This document shows positions 7,803 to 16,635 of a stretch of 64,000 nt of DNA, piece after piece (positions within the stretch are counted from its first letter, which is position 1; every line of letters starts with the position of its first letter). Both the position numbers and the translations under genes were made by a program. Origin of the DNA: Spartinivicinus poritis (GTDB taxonomy: Bacteria > Pseudomonadota > Gammaproteobacteria > Pseudomonadales > Zooshikellaceae); contig NZ_JAPMOU010000025.1 in NCBI RefSeq assembly GCF_028858535.1, positions 30,256 through 94,255 on the forward strand. The letters run 5' to 3'. The notes beneath the pieces are model-generated. The model ran no database searches. It was not told where the DNA came from and saw only the letters and a program-made list of their open reading frames with translations.

Positions 7803-10187
7803 TTAGGCTGTTTTCTGGCTAGGTTTGGGGGGAATCCATTTATCAATGACTTGACGCAGCTGCTCACTTTTAAAGGGTTTGGCAATGTAGTCATCCATGC
7901 CCGCATTAAGGCACTTTTGCCGGTCATGACTTAACGCATTGGCCGTCAACGCTACTATAGGAATATGTTGGGTGGCTGAATTATGGCGTAGCTGATGGGT
8001 GGCGGCGTAGCCATCCAGCACTGGCATATTGCAGTCCATAAAAATTAAGTCAAAAATATTTTCTTCGCAAAGGTCGATACAGTCTTGGCCATGGCTGGCT
8101 AATGTGACCTGATGACCGAGCTTTTCTAGCATCCCTTTAGCAACCATTTGATTGATATGGTTATCTTCTACTACCAGTAATTGGTAAGAAGGCGCATGTG
8201 TGTCAGTTGTCGTTTGTATTGGCGTGATATTGCTTTCAGGCGTAGAAATATGGAATGTAGTTAATAAGGTTTGGTATAAATCATTTCGCCTTAGTGGCAA
8301 AGGAAGTTGCTGATTAATATGCAGCAGCTCTACTTCCTGCCGGGTAAGAAGTGATTGGTGAGGGGTTGCATAAATAATATTGATGTCAGGTGCCAAATTG
8401 TAAAATTCCTGAATAACGCCTGGGTTATCCAGAATAATGCAGGAATAGGGCGCTAGCTGTCGATCTTGTAGCTGGCTGACCAGTGGCGTTTGATTTTCTA
8501 GTAGGGTATGGGGCATCTGCCAGTAGCTGAAGTAATGGCTCAGCGTTTCTTGTAGTGCTTCGTGGCAATAAATAAGGACATGATGCTGACGTAGCTGCTG
8601 ATCAATTTCTATATGGTGTACCTGCTCTGGTTTAGGCAGTGGAAGAATAACGGTGAAGGTGCTGCCTTTATCAAGCACTGATTGTACTTTTAAGCTACCT
8701 CCCATGGCTTCTGCCAGGTTTTTACTCAGTGCTAAGCCTAAACCTGTACCACCGTACTTGCGATGTATGGACTCATCTGCCTGGGAAAAAGGCTTAAATA
8801 CTTCATCAATGGTTTCCTGGCTGATGCCAATACCCGTGTCAGAGACTTCAAATTGAATAGCAAATTCAGCAGGACTTTCTTTTAAAATAGAGGCAGCTAC
8901 TTTTACACAACCCTCAGCAGTGAACTTGATAGCATTGCTTACTAAATTACCTAAAATCTGATGAATGCGGGTAGGGTCGCCTACCAGGTTTTCGGGAATG
9001 GCTGGATCAATATCGCACTCAAGAGAAAGGTGTTTATCCGTAGCATTTTGACTAAATAAATTGACAACATCTTCGATCGTATCTCGTAAGTCAAACTCTA
9101 CTTGCTCTAGCAGTAATTTACCTGACTCAAATTTCGATAAATCTAAAATATCATTTAATAGTTGAATGAGTACTTTGCCAGAATTATAAGCGATGGTGAG
9201 CTGCTGTTTTTGTTCAGGTGTAAGGTCTGTGTCGAGGGTTAAACCAATCATCCCTAATACCCCATTAATAGGAGTACGAATTTCATGGCTCATATTAGCT
9301 AAAAATGCAGCTCGGGCATTGGCCATACGCTCAGCCTCTTGCCTGGCCCGATTGAGCATATCATTGCTGGACTGCAGTTTTTTGTTGGCGGCTAGTAGTT
9401 CACTGGTTCGCTCGTCCACGATAGTTTCTAGCTCGGTCAGGTAGTGACGGAGCTGGTCTTCTGCTTGATGACGCTTTTTCAAGTGAGAGCTAATACTCGT
9501 AAAATGCTGATTGGTGCTACTTACCAGCTCGCCAATTTCGTCTCTTTCATGACCTGGCGGGCAGGGGAGTTTAGCTGTTTCATCCTGCTCAGGATCAAGT
9601 TGTCGCATGGACCTGATGATGCCTACCAGTGGTTTAGTGAGCATGGCATAAAATAGCAGGAGTAATATGATGGATAAAAATAAGCTACGAATAAAACCTG
9701 TAATCAAGGTCATAGCGGCACGCTGAAGGAAGTTTGCTCCAATAGCATAGGTGTCAATTTCAATTTCCAGAATGCCCAACCGCTCTTGAGGGTTGTAATC
9801 GATATGCAGTATTTCGCGATAATGTCGGGTTTTACCAAATAGGAAATCACTTAAGTCTCGATAAGGCGCTGCTTGTACTGGTTCTCGTGCTTGGGCAAGG
9901 ACTACGCCACTATTATCCAGTAATTGAGCACTGATAATGGTTGGTGACTCTAACAGTCCATTAACCAGCTCCTGGGAAAGCTCGGTATCTATGTTATATG
10001 CCATTCGTGCAGCAGGATTACGGGTAATATCAATGATGCTTTTTATTTGATGATCAATAAACGTTTTCTCATAACTGAAGTCCATTGCCACCTGTACAAA
10101 ACTGAGCAAAGTACCAATAAAAAAAGCCAGCAACACCGTGTTTCTGGCTTGTTTGTAAGAGAGTCGCTCGGTAAATTTAATATTCAT
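7803..10187 (-). CDS. Hybrid sensor histidine kinase, BarA-like (HisKA-HATPase-REC)
   Basis: 794 residues. Membrane helices lie near 16-36 and 160-185, flanking a roughly 120-residue periplasmic sensor. A HAMP segment (about 185-240) and a coiled coil follow. The HisKA domain has phospho-acceptor His301 ([16 protein letters not shown]), and the HATPase has VSNAIKF, DTGIGI and GGTGLGL boxes. A degenerate receiver-like stretch (about 535-650) comes next, then a true receiver with Asp718 in [15 protein letters not shown]. There is no Hpt domain, unlike classical BarA, so a separate phosphotransfer protein would be needed. The partner response regulator is not adjacent. The gene is convergent with gpx and appears monocistronic. 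Confidence 0.9.
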   Translation of the reverse strand: MNIKFTERLSYKQARNTVLLAFFIGTLLSFVQVAMDFSYEKTFIDHQIKSIIDITRNPAARMAYNIDTELSQELVNGLLESPTIISAQLLDNSGVVLAQAREPVQAAPYRDLSDFLFGKTRHYREILHIDYNPQERLGILEIEIDTYAIGANFLQRAAMTLITGFIRSLFLSIILLLLFYAMLTKPLVGIIRSMRQLDPEQDETAKLPCPPGHERDEIGELVSSTNQHFTSISSHLKKRHQAEDQLRHYLTELETIVDERTSELLAANKKLQSSNDMLNRARQEAERMANARAAFLANMSHEIRTPINGVLGMIGLTLDTDLTPEQKQQLTIAYNSGKVLIQLLNDILDLSKFESGKLLLEQVEFDLRDTIEDVVNLFSQNATDKHLSLECDIDPAIPENLVGDPTRIHQILGNLVSNAIKFTAEGCVKVAASILKESPAEFAIQFEVSDTGIGISQETIDEVFKPFSQADESIHRKYGGTGLGLALSKNLAEAMGGSLKVQSVLDKGSTFTVILPLPKPEQVHHIEIDQQLRQHHVLIYCHEALQETLSHYFSYWQMPHTLLENQTPLVSQLQDRQLAPYSCIILDNPGVIQEFYNLAPDINIIYATPHQSLLTRQEVELLHINQQLPLPLRRNDLYQTLLTTFHISTPESNITPIQTTTDTHAPSYQLLVVEDNHINQMVAKGMLEKLGHQVTLASHGQDCIDLCEENIFDLIFMDCNMPVLDGYAATHQLRHNSATQHIPIVALTANALSHDRQKCLNAGMDDYIAKPFKSEQLRQVIDKWIPPKPSQKTA

Positions 10188-10252
10188 TGACTATATACTG
10201 CATTACTTCTTCAGTTTCTCAGCTTAGCAGCTGCCGCTTTATGCTCTATTGG

Positions 10253-11035
10253 CTAATCGTAAACATTTTTCTTTTTCCAGTCTTCATCTGAGCCTTTTAT
10301 GTCATCTAATTGATCAAGCAGTTGACCACTGCCTTCAGCCATACCTGCCTTTTCACTCTCTTTTTGTTCAAGAGTGCGAATCAACGATTGTAACTGCTTA
10401 ATTTGCTCAACGTATTGTTGTTTTTGGTTGTGTTTTTTCAGTTCATCCAGTGCTTGGGTATAATAACGAATGGCTAATCGGTATTTTTCTTGTTTCTCTG
10501 CTTCCTTGGCGAAAGAGCTGAATAATTCTACAGAAGTAGTGATAATCAAGCCTTTAATCTGCACAGAAAATTTATTGGCATCGGCTTTATTAAGGCGATT
10601 ACTTTTGTAACTATCTGATACTTGGCGATAGAGTTCGTGTAATAGTGATTGAATTTCTTTAGCCCGCTTTTCAGAGGTGATGGCAAAGTGCTCTTGCTGT
10701 TTATTAGCAATCTCCTGTTGTATGACGCCTAGCCGTTGTTTCACCTCTTCCATTCCCTTGAGAACATCGGGAGTTACTTTTCTACCACATAGTGTTTTGA
10801 TGCACTCTAAAGCCTGTTGCTTTTCTTCTAGTAGAAATACCGCTAGGCCATTACTGAGCATTTGTAAGGGGATATCGTTAAGCAAGTAGTCAGCCCGCCG
10901 AACTCGACTGTTAAATTCTGATAATAGTCGGGCCTTCTCTAGTCGAGCATTTTCTAGAGAGTGTTTGACGTATGCAATGATAGTGATCACTACAATTACT
11001 GCTACGATTGCGATAACTATGCTAAATGGTGCCAC
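10253..11035 (-). CDS. Membrane-anchored coiled-coil protein of unknown function
   Basis: Not recognised. From the GTG at 11035 it has a short N-terminus, one strong membrane helix (residues about 4-23, FSIVIAIVAVIVVITIIAYV) and a long, highly charged cytoplasmic helical region. A TPR-like stretch (EKYRLAIRYYTQALDELKK) and a coiled-coil tail rich in Gln/Lys/Glu lie within it. I prefer GTG 11035 because GGGGAAG lies five bases upstream; GTG 11092 would add 19 residues but has no ribosome-binding site. It lies 65 bases upstream of the hybrid kinase on the same strand, so co-transcription is possible. Confidence 0.7.
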   Translation of the reverse strand: MAPFSIVIAIVAVIVVITIIAYVKHSLENARLEKARLLSEFNSRVRRADYLLNDIPLQMLSNGLAVFLLEEKQQALECIKTLCGRKVTPDVLKGMEEVKQRLGVIQQEIANKQQEHFAITSEKRAKEIQSLLHELYRQVSDSYKSNRLNKADANKFSVQIKGLIITTSVELFSSFAKEAEKQEKYRLAIRYYTQALDELKKHNQKQQYVEQIKQLQSLIRTLEQKESEKAGMAEGSGQLLDQLDDIKGSDEDWKKKNVYD

Positions 11036-11217
11036 TGTCTTCCCCGTTTGGTTAGACAAAAAATAATAGTTACTGCTGAAAGCATAGCTCACCCATCAGG
11101 TGTCATGCATCTTACCGGGAGCAAGTGCTGTTACTTAGCTATTTCAGCGAGTCTTGGACACTTAACTATCTGCTGTAACTGAACTCGTCATCCCATTGTA
11201 AAAAATAAGAAAAAAAC

Positions 11218-11246
11218 TTGACGCTGCTTATATAACTCTCTACTAT
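11218..11246 (+). promoter_or_regulatory. Sigma-70 promoter of tRNA-Glu
   Basis: TTGACG (-35, 11218-11223), a 17-base spacer and TACTAT (-10, 11241-11246) are followed by a G+C-rich discriminator (AGCGCCGCC). Such a discriminator is typical of growth-rate/ppGpp-controlled stable-RNA promoters. Between promoter and tRNA lies a perfect 8-bp hairpin, CTGCTCGC (11255-11262) / GCGAGCAG (11267-11274), probably removed during 5' processing. Confidence 0.85.
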
Positions 11247-11314
11247 AGCGCCGCCTGCTCGCGGTGGCGAGCAGCAGACGTTGAAGTATCTAGTTGAGTT
11301 AAAATCAACTGATT

Positions 11315-11390
11315 GTCCCCTTCGTCTAGTGGCCTAGGACACCGCCCTTTCACGGCGGTAACAGGGGTTCGAGTCCCCTAGGGGACGCCA
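11315..11390 (+). tRNA. tRNA-Glu (UUC)
   Basis: 76 bases fold as a cloverleaf. Acceptor arms GTCCCCT / AGGGGAC are followed by discriminator G and encoded CCA. The anticodon stem is CCGCC/GGCGG with anticodon TTC at 11349-11351. The T-arm contains GGTTCGAGTCC. It is a single-gene transcript with its own promoter and terminator. Confidence 0.97.
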
Positions 11391-11395
11391 CATAT

Positions 11396-11428
11396 TAAAA
11401 AAGCAGCCAAACTTGGCTGCTTTTTTTG
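11396..11428 (+). terminator. Rho-independent terminator of tRNA-Glu
   Basis: Stem AAGCAGCC / GGCTGCTT with loop AAACTT, preceded by A-run and followed by seven T residues. Confidence 0.92.
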
Positions 11429-11562
11429 TTTAATCCCTTTGTCAATGCTCTCATCCCTAGCTTTATCTTGATCGGTGAGCTTTAAACTCAACAGCAGCCG
11501 TCGTATCCTCTCACTTTACATCCCCTATTAATTTCACAACCTTTTTCATAAAGGGTATTGCC

Positions 11563-12540
11563 ATGAGTATGGTTTATTCATTTGGTGAGCTGCTGGTGGA
11601 TATGCTGGCACAGCTTGATTCGCAACAAAGTGTTAATTATCGGCCATTTCCGGGTGGGGCTCCAGCCAATGTAGCGGTGGCAGTGGCAAAGCTGGGGGGC
11701 GAAAGCCGCTTTGTGGGACAGGTAGGCGATGACTTTTTTGGTCATTGGCTGGTTGACGCAGTCAAGCAGTATGGTGTGAATAGTGATTATCTGCTTATCA
11801 CTAGCCAGGCTAAAACTGCACTAGCCTTTGTTAGTTTAGATGCTCAAGGAGAGCGCTGTTTCAGCTTCTATCGAGATCAATCCGCAGACCTTTGTTTTGA
11901 TCAGGCATGTTTGGATCAGGTTGACTTCTCTTCAGCTGCTATTTTTCATTGCTGTTCCAATACTCTCACCCATGAACCTCTAGCAAAAATTACCCAGGAA
12001 GCATTACAGCGTGCTCGACAACAGGGAGCAATTACCAGTTTTGATATTAATTTACGGCCAGCACTCTGGCCTGATGATCGATCGCCACAAGCAGTGATTA
12101 CGGACAGCCTTAAGCAAGTTGATATCATTAAAGCCAGTGTTGAGGAGTTAGCTCAGTTAAAGCCAGATTGGAACCTTAGTCAGTGGCAGGATCTATTTTT
12201 AAATAACGGTACTCAACTCATTATTTTGACTGATGGTGCTAGGCCTGTACAAGTGGTGACGCCTGATAGTCAATTTGAGCAGGCGACACCTACGGTCAAG
12301 GTGGTTGATACCACCGCTGCCGGCGATGCTTTTGTGGGAGGCTTATTATTTGGTTTGGCTAATGGGCTCAACCAAGGACAGTCATTTACCGATTGGTTAA
12401 CCTCTGATGCTCTTAAGAAGGCTGTTGCCCTGGCTGTGGCTTGTGGTGCGTTAACGGTGAGTCGAGTGGGGGCTTTTCCAGCATTGCCAAGTCTGGCAGA
12501 AGTTGTTGAGCTTATGCAACGGGGACAAGGCAATGAATAA
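11563..12540 (+). CDS. PfkB-family carbohydrate kinase, probable fructokinase
   Basis: 325 residues of the ribokinase/PfkB family. The substrate end has GELLVDMLAQ and FPGGAPANVAVAVAKLGG. The ATP/anion-hole motif with catalytic Asp is DTTAAGDAFVGGLLFGLA. The tight resemblance in the first 60 residues to bacterial fructokinases (FPGGAPANVA, FVGQVGDDFFG) favours fructose as substrate. It overlaps the next gene by eight bases (ATGAATAA), and that gene encodes an AGE-family isomerase. The pair would convert mannose to fructose and then to fructose-6-phosphate. AAAGGGTA lies upstream of the start. No transporter is adjacent. Confidence 0.85.
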   Translation: MSMVYSFGELLVDMLAQLDSQQSVNYRPFPGGAPANVAVAVAKLGGESRFVGQVGDDFFGHWLVDAVKQYGVNSDYLLITSQAKTALAFVSLDAQGERCFSFYRDQSADLCFDQACLDQVDFSSAAIFHCCSNTLTHEPLAKITQEALQRARQQGAITSFDINLRPALWPDDRSPQAVITDSLKQVDIIKASVEELAQLKPDWNLSQWQDLFLNNGTQLIILTDGARPVQVVTPDSQFEQATPTVKVVDTTAAGDAFVGGLLFGLANGLNQGQSFTDWLTSDALKKAVALAVACGALTVSRVGAFPALPSLAEVVELMQRGQGNE

Positions 12541-13753
12541 AACAGATATGACTAAAAAAAATATACCTGATTTTCGAAGCCCTGACTTTTTATTAACCCA
12601 TATTCGCTCAATATTAGGGTTTTACGACAGCCGTTGTATGGATAAGCGGCGTGGGGGTTTTTATCATCACTACAAGGATAATGGTGATATTTACGACCAG
12701 GATACTCGACACTTAGTGTCTAGTGCCCGTTTTGTATTTAATTACGCAAAAGCCACTCGTTTTATTGATCGTCAGCAATACCTGCCTTATTTGAAGCATG
12801 CTATTGCATTTTTAGAGCAAGCTCATTGGCAGTCAGATACCAGTGGTTATGCCTGGCTGCTAGGGGCTGATAACCAAGTGCTTGATGGGACTAACCATTG
12901 TTATGGCTTAGCTTTTGTGCTGCTGGCTTATGCAGAGGCGCTTCAGGCAGGTGTTGGCTCAGCTGAAAAAGTAGCGGCTGTCTTCGATTTGATGGAACAA
13001 CACTTTTGGGATGCACATGATCAGTTGTATAAAGATGAGGCCTCTGCGGATTGGCAGGCCATTTCTCCTTATCGTGGTCAAAACGCCAATATGCATAGTT
13101 GTGAAGCATTAATCGCAGCCTACCAGGCCACCGGTGAGCAGCGTTATCTGTCTCGTGCGCAGTGTTTGGCTAAGAAGGTGACCCAGCAGCTAGCCAAGCA
13201 GGGGGAAGGTTTTATTTGGGAGCATTACAATACGGATTGGCAGATTGACTGGGATTATAACCGAGACAACCCACGTCATTTATTTCGTCCTTGGGGCTTT
13301 CAGCCAGGCCACCAAACTGAGTGGGCAAAACTGCTATTAATCTTAAACCGTTATCAACCTGCAAACAGGTTGGTCAATACGGCAGAGCAGTTATTTAATG
13401 AGTCATTAGCTATTGCTTGGGATAAGTCGCTTGGTGGGATTTATTATGGCTTTGATCCTGACCACCGTATTTGTGATAGCGATAAATATTTCTGGGTGCA
13501 GGCGGAAAGTTTTGCTGCTGCTGCATTATTAGCTGAAGCAACCAACAATACTGATTACTGGGGCTGGTATCAACGGATCTGGCAGTTTAGCTGGCAGCAC
13601 CTGGTTGATCATCAATATGGTGGCTGGTTTCGAATTCTTGATGGGAAAAATCAAAAGTATGATGATTTAAAAAGCCCCGCTGGTAAAACGGATTATCATA
13701 CCATGGGGGCTTGTTATGAAGTGCTTAACGTGCTTGGCCAGCTTTCTGGCTAA
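12533..13753 (+). CDS. AGE-family sugar epimerase/isomerase, probable D-mannose isomerase
   Basis: 406 residues of the N-acylglucosamine 2-epimerase superfamily, an (alpha/alpha)6 barrel. Family features include RGGFYHHYKDNG near the N-terminus, QDTRHLVSSARFVFNYA, NANMHSCEALIAAY, FRPWGFQPGHQTEWAKLLL with the barrel His, KYFWVQAESFAAAALL, and a C-terminal DYHTMGACYEVL. The barrel histidines and the Trp/Arg pocket fit aldose-ketose isomerases (mannose isomerase or YihS type). The ATG at 12533 overlaps the fructokinase stop and is preceded by GGACAAGG; a longer reading from 12503 is unlikely. Substrate assignment is by operon context. Confidence 0.83.
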   Translation: MNKTDMTKKNIPDFRSPDFLLTHIRSILGFYDSRCMDKRRGGFYHHYKDNGDIYDQDTRHLVSSARFVFNYAKATRFIDRQQYLPYLKHAIAFLEQAHWQSDTSGYAWLLGADNQVLDGTNHCYGLAFVLLAYAEALQAGVGSAEKVAAVFDLMEQHFWDAHDQLYKDEASADWQAISPYRGQNANMHSCEALIAAYQATGEQRYLSRAQCLAKKVTQQLAKQGEGFIWEHYNTDWQIDWDYNRDNPRHLFRPWGFQPGHQTEWAKLLLILNRYQPANRLVNTAEQLFNESLAIAWDKSLGGIYYGFDPDHRICDSDKYFWVQAESFAAAALLAEATNNTDYWGWYQRIWQFSWQHLVDHQYGGWFRILDGKNQKYDDLKSPAGKTDYHTMGACYEVLNVLGQLSG

Positions 13754-13782
13754 GCACCATTGTGATTTCTACTCATCAAGTA

Positions 13783-14781
13783 TTAAGCCAGGGTTGCTAC
13801 CATTACTGACTTAATGGTATGCATCCGGTTTTCTGCTTGGTCAAAGACAATAGAGTGGGGTGACTCAAATACATCTTCTGTCACCTCCAGCCCATCAAGT
13901 CCGTATTTCTCATAGATGGTTTCACCGATGGCTGTCTCTCGATTGTGAAAAGCGGGTAAGCAGTGCAAGAATTTCACTTTGGAGTTGCCTGTTAAATTCA
14001 GCACCTGTTTGTTGACCTGGTAAGGGCTAAGCAGTTTGATGCGTTCTTCCCAAATAGACTCTGGTTCGCCCATCGACACCCACACATCGGTGTAGAGAAA
14101 GTCGACACCATGGACGGCAGCTGCCACATCTTCAGTAAAAGTGAGGGTAGCACCAGTATGGGCTGCAATAGCCTCTGCCTGTTCAATCAGTTCTGGTTGA
14201 GGACGGCACTGAATAGGGCAAGCCATGCGGAAGTCTAAGCCCATTTTAGCGGCACCAATTAACAGCGAATTTCCCATGTTATTAGCTCCATCACCCAGGT
14301 AACAAAGTGATTGGGCTGATAACGCTTTGGTGCTGTGTTCTGTCATGGTGAGAAAATCAGCCAAAATTTGAGTGGGGTGGAACTCATTGGTTAGGCCATT
14401 CCAAACAGGTACACCGGCATACTTGGCTAGCTCTTCAATGGTAGCTTGGTGATAGCCACGGTATTCAATGGCGTCATACATGCGGCCCAGGACACGGGCA
14501 GTATCTTTCATTGACTCTTTATGGCCAATTTGGGAGCCACTAGGGGCTAAATAGGTCACCTGAGCCCCTTGGTCATAAGCAGCCACTTCAAAGGCACAGC
14601 GAGTTCGGGTTGAGGTTTTTTCAAAAATCAGCGCAATATTTTTTCCTCGTAACCGAGGTGCCTCGTTACCAATGTATTTAGCTGACTTTAAGTCGCTCGC
14701 TAAATTGATTAAAAACTGAATTTCGGCTGGGCTGAAATCAAGTAGCTTGAGGAAATGCCGATTGCGCAAGTTAAAGGCCAT
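13783..14781 (-). CDS. argF: Ornithine carbamoyltransferase (ArgF/ArcB class)
   Basis: Catalyses ornithine + carbamoyl phosphate to citrulline. 332 residues with the carbamoyl-phosphate loop [13 protein letters not shown] (Ser57-Thr-Arg-Thr), the [21 protein letters not shown] and [10 protein letters not shown] segments, DVWVSMGE and the catalytic [11 protein letters not shown]. The start [16 protein letters not shown] and overall pattern resemble Pseudomonas ArcB as much as E. coli ArgF. No arcA or arcC is adjacent, so anabolic or catabolic use cannot be settled here. AAGGAAAT precedes the ATG. It is monocistronic on the minus strand, convergent with the sugar isomerase gene. Confidence 0.93.
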   Translation of the reverse strand: MAFNLRNRHFLKLLDFSPAEIQFLINLASDLKSAKYIGNEAPRLRGKNIALIFEKTSTRTRCAFEVAAYDQGAQVTYLAPSGSQIGHKESMKDTARVLGRMYDAIEYRGYHQATIEELAKYAGVPVWNGLTNEFHPTQILADFLTMTEHSTKALSAQSLCYLGDGANNMGNSLLIGAAKMGLDFRMACPIQCRPQPELIEQAEAIAAHTGATLTFTEDVAAAVHGVDFLYTDVWVSMGEPESIWEERIKLLSPYQVNKQVLNLTGNSKVKFLHCLPAFHNRETAIGETIYEKYGLDGLEVTEDVFESPHSIVFDQAENRMHTIKSVMVATLA

Positions 14782-15131
14782 GATGATTTCCTTGTATTAA
14801 ATCGTCTGGCTAATTAATAAAAAAGGGTAAATAAAATAACCGTTAACATCATGAAGGTGCTGTTAACCAAGCCGGTAAGGTTAACATGAAAAAATAGCCT
14901 AGCCCGAATTTTTCATCAGATATCGAAGAGGGTGCTCTTCCATCCACTTGACAGGACGTGTATGATTGGCCGCCTATACTTGTAATAAGGATAATGTCAA
15001 GTGTTTAGGGCTTGTTGTTTTAGTGCATTTTCTGGCAAGCGACATGCTTTATTTCAGTAGTAACAGGCCTTATATATCATCCAACAGCAGCTTAAATACA
15101 CCTTATTAGTGCCTTAATCCGTCGTAAACCG
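14782..15131. other. Non-coding stretch upstream of argF
   Basis: No gene is seen. It must hold the argF promoter, read leftwards, but no convincing -10/-35 pair was identified. Confidence 0.4.
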
Positions 15132-15160
15132 TTGATTGCTGCGCTTTAGGTCTTTATAAT
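15132..15160 (+). promoter_or_regulatory. Strong sigma-70 promoter with a 420-base leader
   Basis: TTGATT (15132-15137), a 17-base spacer and a perfect TATAAT (15155-15160). The next coding start is 15582, so the transcript would have an unusually long 5' region. Confidence 0.7.
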
Positions 15161-15581
15161 CCGCCGGGAACTTACTCTGGGTGGGTCTTTCCTGCTGTTG
15201 AGTGCTTTTAGATGGGGTAACCTGTCAGGACTGAGTTTAAATAATCACAGCTTAATGTATCTCCCACACTTTTATTTAAGTAACACAGTTGTCCTGGGAC
15301 ATAGCATGTCAATAGGTTGTTACAGCATTACGGGAAGATGCCGTAAATGATGGTAAGCAAAGTAGCTTTATGGCAGCTTCATTGGGGGAATAACGTGTGG
15401 GGTGTGAAATAAACCAAGTCAACCTAACCTGCCGAGTGATTAGCTTGGCATCATGTTGTCGCGTTTGGCTTTGCTGCTGAGAGGATCGTTAGTGTATTGA
15501 TGCTGCTACTGGTCAGTGAAGGTCAAGCCAATCCAATCCATTAAACTTTAACCAAGACCTGGAGAAGTGAACTAGGCACTT
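15161..15581 (+). other. Long 5' leader or independent small RNA, GGA-rich
   Basis: This non-coding stretch follows a strong promoter. It contains several GGA trinucleotides, including one in the loop of a hairpin TTACGG/CCGTAA (about 15331-15352, loop GAAGATG). Repeated GGA in loops is the hallmark of CsrA/RsmA targets, either leaders or sponge RNAs. I did not recognise 6S, tmRNA, RNase P or SRP RNA signatures. No internal T-tract terminator was found, so a leader for the downstream gene is the simpler reading. Confidence 0.4.
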
Positions 15582-16229
15582 ATGATGACAGAAATTAGTA
15601 ACCTGGAACAAATTGAGCGTTTAGAACAATTAATGGCAGTAGAAGAGGAAGTACGTTCCTCTTTCGAAGAGCAAATTGAGGGCTACGAAAAACAAATTCA
15701 ATTATTACGTAAGCAATTACAGTCAGCTAAGTCTGAAAATAAGCAAATGCACAATCAGACTGAGCAGCTAAAAAAACAGCTGAAGCAAGTTAATCCAGAG
15801 CGAGCAAAGCGCAAAGCGCTGGAGCAAAGAAAGCGTAACGAAGAGCTGACCAAGGGTAACCAGCTACTTAGAACCAAAGTAAGTGAGTTGAAAGAAAAAG
15901 TAGCGGCTTTGAGTAAAGACTTAGAGCAGGCCAAGCAAGAAGCAGAAACAGGTAAAGACGAAGCTGATTCAACGCAACCAGAGTCGCCAGTAACATCAGT
16001 TACGAGCAAGGTTGAGCCTGTATTTGTTTCCTCCAATGAACACTGGAAAGTGTATCCTATCGAAGCAGCGATCGCTGATGACCACCCAGAAAATGCTAAA
16101 TACATAGTGCTTGATGTAAGAACAGGCTGCACTAAGTTAGCTGTGTTAGAAGAGGGTGAAGTCAACTTCCCTACCATGAACCGTTTACCTCAGGAAGTAA
16201 AAAACTTTATCCAGTCAGAAGGCGCGTAA
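15582..16229 (+). CDS. Coiled-coil protein of unknown function, 215 residues
   Basis: Not recognised. Residues about 5-130 form a long, charged coiled coil (LEQIERLEQLMAVEEEVRSS onward). An acidic Ser/Thr linker follows, and then a compact C-terminal domain (about 155-215) containing HWKVYPIEAAIADDHPENA and KYIVLDVRTGCTKLAVLEEG. There is no signal peptide or membrane helix. A second ATG follows the first codon immediately. GGAGAAG lies about 15 bases upstream. It is transcribed alone from a distant strong promoter and ends in a very strong terminator, suggesting high expression. Confidence 0.75.
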   Translation: MMTEISNLEQIERLEQLMAVEEEVRSSFEEQIEGYEKQIQLLRKQLQSAKSENKQMHNQTEQLKKQLKQVNPERAKRKALEQRKRNEELTKGNQLLRTKVSELKEKVAALSKDLEQAKQEAETGKDEADSTQPESPVTSVTSKVEPVFVSSNEHWKVYPIEAAIADDHPENAKYIVLDVRTGCTKLAVLEEGEVNFPTMNRLPQEVKNFIQSEGA

Positions 16230-16274
16230 AGTCGGTAAGCTGACCGTTACTCAGCCATAGTTGGTTACTAAAGA

Positions 16275-16329
16275 GGCCATTACCAGCCATCATGTAAAAT
16301 TCATCATGATGGCTGGTAATGGCCTTTTT
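16275..16329 (+). terminator. Very strong rho-independent terminator
   Basis: A perfect 20-bp stem (16275-16294 against 16305-16324) with a 10-base loop, followed by TTTTTA. It begins about 45 bases after the coiled-coil gene stop. Confidence 0.93.
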
Positions 16330-16427
16330 AGTTATTTTCTGTTTATTTGGGTTAAAACATGTCTTCGTGTCATTTGCCTGTTTGTTTTAGACAAATGAGC
16401 ACTAGATTATAAGTAATTTTAGTGTCT

Positions 16428-16602
16428 GATATGGAATAACAGGATATACTTCCGCCACTCTTGAAAAACCATCCCTGGTTCCAGTAGCACTTTTATCCCA
16501 ATTAAAGGCGCTATCGCAAGTTTCACAGTAGTAAACTTGCCCATCAAGATCTAAAAAGACATCCATGCCTTAGCTACAGAACACCCTGTCACTCCATATC
16601 CA
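16428..16602. repeat. MITE-like repeat, copy A (175 bp, long form)
   Basis: Left end GATATGGAATAACAGG and right end CCTGTCACTCCATATC are terminal inverted repeats of 16 bases. The interior shares long stretches with copy B at 24256-24428 (for example ATCCCAATTAAAGGCGCTA and CATGCCTTAGCTACAGAAC). There is no coding frame. It lies 33 bases beyond the aruB stop, in the gap between two convergent genes. Confidence 0.8.
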
Positions 16603-16635
16603 CTGAGTTTTGTGAATGGTTTTAGAACAGTGCTA

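Noticed and set aside
13783..14781. Arginine deiminase (arc) operon member
   Set aside because: The protein looks ArcB-like, but no arcA, arcC or arcD gene is adjacent, so an arc operon cannot be claimed.
15161..15420. Possible 6S or SRP RNA after the strong promoter
   Set aside because: No 6S closing-stem consensus, no GGAAGGAAGC-type SRP tetraloop region, and the neighbours of ssrS or ffs are missing.
16428..16602. Repeat copies A and B as remnants of an insertion sequence
   Set aside because: No transposase fragment can be read in any frame; the copies are too short and only share ends and interior with each other.
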